From assembly GCF_020026915.1 (NCBI RefSeq), contig NZ_JAINUY010000007.1, positions 62,001-126,000 on the forward strand: a stretch of DNA of 64,000 nucleotides. The letters are read 5' to 3'. This document shows positions 59,519 to 64,000 of this stretch, piece after piece. The notes under the pieces were generated by a model. It searched no databases. It was not told where the DNA came from and saw nothing but the letters and a program-made list of their open reading frames with translations. Origin of the DNA: Flavobacterium potami. GTDB taxonomy: Bacteria > Bacteroidota > Bacteroidia > Flavobacteriales > Flavobacteriaceae. The position numbers were made by a program, and so were the translations under genes. The stretch's first letter is position 1. Every line of letters begins with the position of its first letter.

Positions 59519-59992
59519 TTAAGATTGTGTATTTTGATTAAGTTTTACAATTATTAAACTACTAAAAAAGACTAGAATCATTAAAATAAATGATAAAAAC
59601 AAAATCGTTAATATTGAGAAAATAATTTGATCTAAAAATTGTGAATGTAGTGGTGCAGATATTCCATGTACAAGTTTTTCAATAATGTAAATGATGAAGA
59701 GAACTATTGTGATCTTTGAACTTACTCCGAATGAAAATTGAGAACAGGCTTGGAAATAAGAGATTTGATTTAATGAATAACTGATTTTGGTTGCAGTATT
59801 CCAAAAGAGAAAAACAATAAATAATGGAAATAGAATTCCCCAAAATATTGGATTCCAAAAAATACCGAAATCGCATATTTGTATACATAAATCAATAAAA
59901 AGACTTTTTGAAAAAATAAGAAATGGAAAAAAAGAACTCACCACAATTCCTGCGATAACTGCGTGTTTTTAAATGTTGGATTTTGATTCCAT
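59519..59992 (-). pseudogene. Membrane protein gene with an in-frame TAA at codon 8
   Basis: From the ATG at 59992 the frame reads M-E-S-K-S-N-I, then TAA (59971-59969), then K-H-A-V-I-A-G-I-V-V-S-S and onward in the same frame to a stop at 59519. The downstream part (141 residues from the GTG at 59944) has at least four hydrophobic segments (FWGILFPLFIVFLFW; KITIVLFIIYIIEKLV; IIFSILTILFLSFILMILVF), so it is a membrane protein of unknown family. The segment before the GTG continues the first membrane helix, which argues that the ATG is the original start. Either the gene is damaged, the base is a sequencing error, or translation now starts at GTG 59944. Confidence 0.6.
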
Positions 59993-60016
59993 TGATTTTT
60001 TAGAGTAAATATAAAG

Positions 60017-60089
60017 AAAAAGTTCGCAAAGATTTTTAAATTAATATTTGCGAACTTTGCGTAATTCTTTGCGAACTTTGCGGTTAAAA
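60017..60089. repeat. Word palindrome (TTCGCAAAG / CTTTGCGAA)
   Basis: AGTTCGCAAA at 60021-60030 is matched by TTTGCGAACT at 60047-60056, and further CTTTGCG words follow at about 60056-60083, ending CGGTTAAAA. The gap between the U32 peptidase and the membrane protein holds nothing else. Confidence 0.7.
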
Positions 60090-60107
60090 AAACTCTGCAG
60101 TTAAGAA

Positions 60108-61976
60108 TTAATGAAAATGATCTTCTTCAATCTCAAATTCAGCATCTTTTTCCCAGATTTCCATTTCGCAGGGTTTGCAGTTGAATTTTAGTTTGTATTC
60201 TAACTCGCCCTGTTTTAAAACCAATGGTTCTTTAACCTTAACACCAACGATATCTTTTTGGTGAATCGGACATTTTTTTAATTCGTATTTGATGCAATAT
60301 TTGGTTGTCATTACACGAGATTTCCCTGGATCCCATTGTAATTCGAATGCTTTTTCTATTTCAGTAACACCGTGACGTTCGTAGAATTTACGAGCGGTTT
60401 TGTTCGAAACGTTGTACATGAAATCCAGTTTCGTTTCTGGATAAGGATGTGACGTTTTTACTAATTGATGCTCTTCACGAACGTAATTTGCCAAACGAAT
60501 TTCTGATAATTGTTCGAAAACATTTCTTCTCATTTCGTTGATTTTTGAAATAGGAAGGAACCAGTTTTGAGAGAACATTACATTGATTTCATCAGCACTG
60601 TATGGCGTAAAACCTGTTTTTGCCAATTGAACTTTGATGTTTTCTTCTATTGATTCGCCAGTTTTTGTCGGCTCTTTTGCATGCTCTAATTTTATTGTAC
60701 TTATGTTTCCGTCTTCATCGGTTGCGATTAATTCGAAACCATTTTCGTTTTCGGTAAGCAATAAAGTCGTTCCGATTTTACGGATCGCACTATCTTCTCT
60801 TTCAACAATTTTGATGAAAGCAGTATCGTTGTTACGGTAAATGAAAGTTCCGTCTTTGATTTCTTTTAAAACGTTTGGATAAACTTTTCCGTTCTCCGCT
60901 TTGTTTACGTAAATTCCGTCGGCTTCGTTGTTTTCGTTGATGAAACAAAGTCCGTCACCGTTGTTTAATAATTCACCGTTTTCGATTTCGTAAGCGTCTC
61001 CAATAGTTCGGATTAATTTACCAATATATTGCCCTTTTGATTTTGGACTTTCCCAAGAACCAATACTAGCGTGTCTTTCGTTCACGAAATAATCGGTATA
61101 ACCGCGGTTGAAAGTTCGGCTTAAAGTAGAATCAAAAGTATAAGTACATTTTCCAGAAGAAGCTTTGATGTATTTATCGCTTCCTTCTAAGAAACTGTCT
61201 AATTTTTGACGTAAATAAGAAACGTTGTTTTTAACGTAAGCCACATCTTTAAGACGTCCTTCAATTTTGAAAGAAACGATTCCAGCTTCGATCAAATTCG
61301 GAATTTGATCTGAAACGTCTAAATCTTTAATCGAAAGTAAGTGACTGTTTCTGATTAAAGTATCTCCGTTTCCATCAATTAAGTTATAAGGTAAACGACA
61401 GTTTTGAGCACAAGAACCACGGTTTGCGCTACGTTCTCCGTTTGCCACACTCATATAACAGTTTCCGCTGAAGGATACACATAATGCTCCCGTTACGAAG
61501 AATTCTAGTTCAACATCAGCTTCGTCGTAGATTGTTTTAATTTGATGCAAGTTTAACTCACGTGCTAAAACCACACGCTTGATTCCGGCATCTTTAAGGA
61601 ATTTGATTTTATCTGCATCACGGTTATTGGCTTGTGTGCTGGCGTGAAGTACGATAGGAGGCAAGTCCATTTCCATAATCGCCATATCCTGAATAATCAA
61701 GGCATCAACACCAATGCCGTATAATTCCCAAATCATGGCACGACACGTTTCTAATTCGTTGTCGTATAAAATGGTATTCATTACCACAAAAACCTGAGCA
61801 TTAAATAAGTGCGCATATTTTACTAACGCAGCAACATCTTCAATAGAGTTGTTGGCATTAGAACGTGCTCCAAATTGTGGTGCACCAATATATACTGCAT
61901 CGGCACCGCTGTTAATAGCTGCCATTCCGCCGATTAAATCTCTTGCTGGAGCTAATATTTCTATTTTCTTCTTCAT
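60108..61976 (-). CDS. U32 family peptidase (RlhA/YegQ-like)
   Basis: Protein of 622 residues. The N-terminal PRMT5-like TIM barrel shows KIEILAPARDLIGGMAAINS, ADAVYIGAPQFGAR, and the U32 signature EFFVTGALCVSFSGNCYMS with clustered Cys (GSCAQNCRLPY). Peptidase motifs are not proven; in E. coli RlhA of this family takes part in hydroxylation of 23S rRNA C2501, and the family is better described as radical or prephenate-dependent hydroxylases. The long C-terminal part (residues ~330-622) has another Cys pair cluster (YCIKYELKKCPIH; FNCKPCEMEIW) that could bind Fe-S. Confidence 0.9.
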   Translation of the reverse strand: MKKKIEILAPARDLIGGMAAINSGADAVYIGAPQFGARSNANNSIEDVAALVKYAHLFNAQVFVVMNTILYDNELETCRAMIWELYGIGVDALIIQDMAIMEMDLPPIVLHASTQANNRDADKIKFLKDAGIKRVVLARELNLHQIKTIYDEADVELEFFVTGALCVSFSGNCYMSVANGERSANRGSCAQNCRLPYNLIDGNGDTLIRNSHLLSIKDLDVSDQIPNLIEAGIVSFKIEGRLKDVAYVKNNVSYLRQKLDSFLEGSDKYIKASSGKCTYTFDSTLSRTFNRGYTDYFVNERHASIGSWESPKSKGQYIGKLIRTIGDAYEIENGELLNNGDGLCFINENNEADGIYVNKAENGKVYPNVLKEIKDGTFIYRNNDTAFIKIVEREDSAIRKIGTTLLLTENENGFELIATDEDGNISTIKLEHAKEPTKTGESIEENIKVQLAKTGFTPYSADEINVMFSQNWFLPISKINEMRRNVFEQLSEIRLANYVREEHQLVKTSHPYPETKLDFMYNVSNKTARKFYERHGVTEIEKAFELQWDPGKSRVMTTKYCIKYELKKCPIHQKDIVGVKVKEPLVLKQGELEYKLKFNCKPCEMEIWEKDAEFEIEEDHFH

Positions 61977-62133
61977 TTCTAAAACTTTAGCCTTTTGTGG
62001 TATTAACGAAAAAAAGTGTGCAAAGGTCTAATAAATTATTTGAGTTTGCTAGTTCTGAAGCGATTTTTTTGAAATTGTTAACTTAATATGGAATGATGAT
62101 GGTTAAGATCTTTACTTATTGATGTAACTTATG

Positions 62134-62574
62134 CTATATGTTTCTTTCTTCCTCAGAGAAGTAAAATTTAAATCCGGTTTGTTTTACCTCTATGTCAAAA
62201 TCTCGTTTGATAGAAAAACTGGTTTCAAATACCGTTACAAATGATGCTTCAATTCCGAACAGTAGTATTGCTATTGTATAGATGATTATAAGTGGTTTTT
62301 TACTTAGTTTTATTTTGATCCACAACTTGTCTATCAAAAGTAATAGTGTAGAGACTATTAAAAAATAGACAAGGAAATCAACTAAGAACTCTAGTATAAA
62401 AAACTGTTGTGCCAGAGAAGTGTGAAATGCTGGCGCTTTATATATTAAGGGAAATCCACATGTAACACAATCAGAACCGTCAATAACATCGACAATCCAC
62501 CATTTTGTAAAAAGTATAAATAAGATTATTGTTAATGGCAGAGTTAAAGTAACAAGTCTTTGTTTGCTCATCAT
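62134..62574 (-). CDS. Small multi-spanning membrane protein of unknown function
   Basis: Protein of 146 residues (start ATG at 62574; 62571 possible). Three or four hydrophobic segments are visible: VTLTLPLTIILFILFTKWWI, FILEFLVDFLVYFLIVSTLL, and KPLIIIYTIAILLFGIEASF. The loop after the first helix has DGSDCVTCGFP with a C-x-x-C pair. No family is recognised. The gene stands alone between the U32 peptidase and the ferritin-like gene. Confidence 0.65.
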   Translation of the reverse strand: MMSKQRLVTLTLPLTIILFILFTKWWIVDVIDGSDCVTCGFPLIYKAPAFHTSLAQQFFILEFLVDFLVYFLIVSTLLLLIDKLWIKIKLSKKPLIIIYTIAILLFGIEASFVTVFETSFSIKRDFDIEVKQTGFKFYFSEEERNI

Positions 62575-62678
62575 TTTTATTTTTTTATGAAATCACTTGA
62601 AGTATCGAAAATAATAAATAATTCCTATAAAAGTAAGTTATTTCGTATTTCTTGTGTTTGAAAACTTTTGTAAATAAA

Positions 62679-62710
62679 AAAACTACCCAATCCGAAGACT
62701 GAGTAGTTTT
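62679..62710 (-). terminator. Terminator of the four-helix protein gene
   Basis: AAAACTAC (62679-62686) pairs with GTAGTTTT (62703-62710), enlarged by a C-CA/TG-A region; a T-rich run follows on the minus strand. Confidence 0.8.
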
Positions 62711-62738
62711 CAAAAAAAAGCATGAATCGATCGATCGA

Positions 62739-63194
62739 CTAATTAGCTCTCATTTTAATTTGTGATAATGTATTTTGAATACTGTTTAATTGTTTGGAAA
62801 CGATGTAAATTTGATCGTGTTCCAAGTGATTTTCTTCGAGTGCCATTTTATATTTTTCTACAGCAGCCTCTTCACCAGTAATACAAGCGTTGATAATGGC
62901 TTCAGTGTCTCCACCTGTAAAAGAAGACTTGATATCAATCCAAGCGCGGTGTAAAGCTCCAAGTGGACCTCCGCCAGAAGTGTCTGTTGATTTTCCTAAT
63001 TTATTGATTTGATTTTGTAATTCTACAATAAATAAGGCTCTTTCTCTGGCATATTCCAGAAAATCGGTTTTCATTGCTGGGTTTTCGACGTGTTCGGCAG
63101 CATTTGTATATCCTAGTTTACCATCTTCAAGTATCGAAATTAAACCTTCTAAGGTTTTAATTGTTTCTGTTGTGGTTTCTTCTGCATGTGTCAT
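62739..63194 (-). CDS. PA2169-type four-helix bundle (DUF2383) protein
   Basis: Ferritin-like helical protein of 151 residues. TIKTLEGLISILEDGKLGYTNAAEHVENPAMKTDFLEYA gives the first two helices, and GGPLGALHRAWIDIKSSFTG with EAIINACITGEEAAVEKYKMALEENHL the last two. The pattern matches DUF2383, often annotated PA2169 family. Glu and His residues along the helices (E-x-x-A-x-x-K-Y) could bind metal. The function is unknown; such proteins are commonly stress-induced. Confidence 0.87.
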   Translation of the reverse strand: MTHAEETTTETIKTLEGLISILEDGKLGYTNAAEHVENPAMKTDFLEYARERALFIVELQNQINKLGKSTDTSGGGPLGALHRAWIDIKSSFTGGDTEAIINACITGEEAAVEKYKMALEENHLEHDQIYIVSKQLNSIQNTLSQIKMRAN

Positions 63195-63399
63195 GACATC
63201 TAATTTTTTGAAATTAATATGTTACAAAGTTTGCAATTATAAAGTGCTTTGTTTTACAGGATTACACTCGACGTTTTATAATATTGTAGAATGGGAATTT
63301 TGTAACTGTTTTCTGTTTGCCACGAATTTCTCGAATTTCCACCAATTTTTGTTGCTAGTAAGTTTTGTTTTGAAAAATTATTCTTCTCGCTACCGTTTT

Positions 63400-63486
63400 G
63401 CGTGAGGGATAGGAGCGATATCCTTTTATGGTGGGGTTCACCATAAAAGATATAGCGGATAGCCTGACCCTTGGGGCACGCCCAAA
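63400..63486 (+). repeat. GGGTT-loop hairpin repeat, copy D (long form)
   Basis: The stem CTTTTATGGTG (63423-63433) pairs with CACCATAAAAG (63439-63449), loop GGGTT. The left flank GTGAGGGATAGGAGCGATATC and the right flank ATATAGCGGATAGCCTGACCC followed by TTGGGGCACGCCC resemble copy B. It lies in a 363-base gap with no gene. Confidence 0.87.
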
Positions 63487-63488
63487 AA

Positions 63489-63550
63489 AAAACAGCTTAA
63501 AGTATAAAAGTGATGAAACTTTTGAACCTTAAGCCGTTTTAATAAAACTT
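63489..63550 (-). terminator. Terminator of the aminotransferase gene
   Basis: AAAACAGCTTAA (63489-63500) with TTAAGCCGTTTT (63539-63550), one mismatch; an inner AAAAGT/ACTTTT pair lies in between. T-rich on the minus strand. Confidence 0.7.
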
Positions 63551-63557
63551 GATATTG

Positions 63558-64000
63558 TTATGCAGTCAAAGCTTCTTTGATTCTGCGTAATGCTTCTTTT
63601 AAAATATCGTTGCTTGTTGCGTAAGAGAAACGAATACAGTTTGGATTTCCAAAAGCGTCTCCAGTTACTGTAGCCACGTTTGCCTCAGCTAAAAGATACA
63701 TCGAAACATCGTTTGCATCTTTAATTTCGTGTCCTTTTAAAGTTTTTCCGAAGAAAGAAGAAACGTCTGGGAATACATAGAATGCTCCTTCTGGAACGTT
63801 GATTTTTACTCCTGGGATTTCTTTTAATAATCCAACCACTAAATCTCTACGTCCGTGGAATGCTTGAACCATTTCGTTTAATACACTTGGATCTGCATCT
63901 ACAGCTGTAATTGTAGCTCTTTGTGCCACAGAATTTGCACCAGAAGTTACTTGTCCCTGAATTTTTGTACATGCTTTTGCAATGAATTCTGGAGCTCCGA
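63558..64000 (-). CDS. PLP-dependent aminotransferase, aspartate type (N-terminal part beyond window)
   Basis: C-terminal ~147 residues of a class I/II aminotransferase. The visible segment begins GAPEFIAKACTKIQGQVTSG, then continues with NSVAQRATITAVDADPSVLN, GAFYVFPDVSSFFGKTL and CIRFSYATSNDILKEALRRI, the end of aspartate/tyrosine aminotransferases. The Arg in NCIRFSYA is the substrate-carboxylate Arg. The reading frame is open to the window edge, so the first Met seen at 63929 is internal, not the start. The PLP Lys lies outside the window. Confidence 0.93.
   Translation of the reverse strand, partial: GAPEFIAKACTKIQGQVTSGANSVAQRATITAVDADPSVLNEMVQAFHGRRDLVVGLLKEIPGVKINVPEGAFYVFPDVSSFFGKTLKGHEIKDANDVSMYLLAEANVATVTGDAFGNPNCIRFSYATSNDILKEALRRIKEALTA

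Overview
The window is a 64 kb stretch of low-GC chromosomal DNA from the Bacteroidota, most likely Flavobacterium or a close relative. The evidence is a type IX secretion sorting domain, a TonB receptor paired with a DUF4249 lipoprotein, a FolK-deoxynucleoside kinase fusion, DUF6089 beside uppS and bamA, promoters of the Bacteroidota type (TTG, about 19-20 bases, then TAnnTTTG), and many genes without a purine-rich ribosome binding site. No transposase, integrase, CRISPR array, rRNA or prophage is visible. It looks like ordinary core genome with small accessory inserts.

Layout. 1-4.9 kb (minus): bamA (cut by the window edge), uppS, a DUF6089 barrel protein, nadK and a CBS protein, forming an envelope and NAD block. 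5.0-16.3 kb (mostly plus): pdxJ, a TonB receptor/DUF4249 pair, a large lipoprotein (minus), an alpha/beta hydrolase, a small membrane protein, the proteostasis set tig-clpP-clpX, and an L,D-transpeptidase-like lipoprotein. 16.4-20.3 kb: a GlxA-type AraC regulator divergent from six small VOC and SRPBCC genes. 20.5-30.5 kb: serB, a repeat-filled gap, small secreted proteins, a GH3-like enzyme, a DUF2797 protein, a family 9 glycosyltransferase, an AsmA-like protein and a hydrolase. 30.5-40.2 kb: sppA, folK-dNK, a type IX-secreted lectin-like protein, a TrmH methylase, a DUF1573 protein, mutS, tRNA-Gly and tRNA-Leu. 40.3-47.9 kb: a YegP-like protein, a heptad-repeat lipoprotein, waaA, a DegT aminotransferase, galE, an EamA transporter, a toxin-antitoxin pair, fabD and DUF983. 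48-51.9 kb: an AraC regulator, YceI, a ferredoxin-like protein, pirin and a DUF4375 protein. 52.2-57.7 kb: the glyoxylate shunt (aceB, aceA) with a divergent RamB-like regulator and a Crp/Fnr protein. 57.7-64 kb: DUF6370, purT, a membrane protein with an early stop codon, a U32 peptidase, a ferritin-like protein and an aminotransferase cut by the window end.

The most unusual content lies between genes. (1) Four copies of a repeat share an 11-bp hairpin with an invariant GGGTT loop, and the inner stem differs between copies while staying fully paired. (2) Two 129-bp elements share GAATTGCC ends and three internal hairpins. (3) Many gaps hold short words of 5-7 bases repeated with a 7-12 base period and often followed by their reverse complement. 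One such array, with an exact 8-base period, contains the clpX -7 box in register. (4) The YceI and pirin genes share a palindrome-plus-promoter module with identical spacing.

All family names come from reading the translated sequences by eye. No database search was run.
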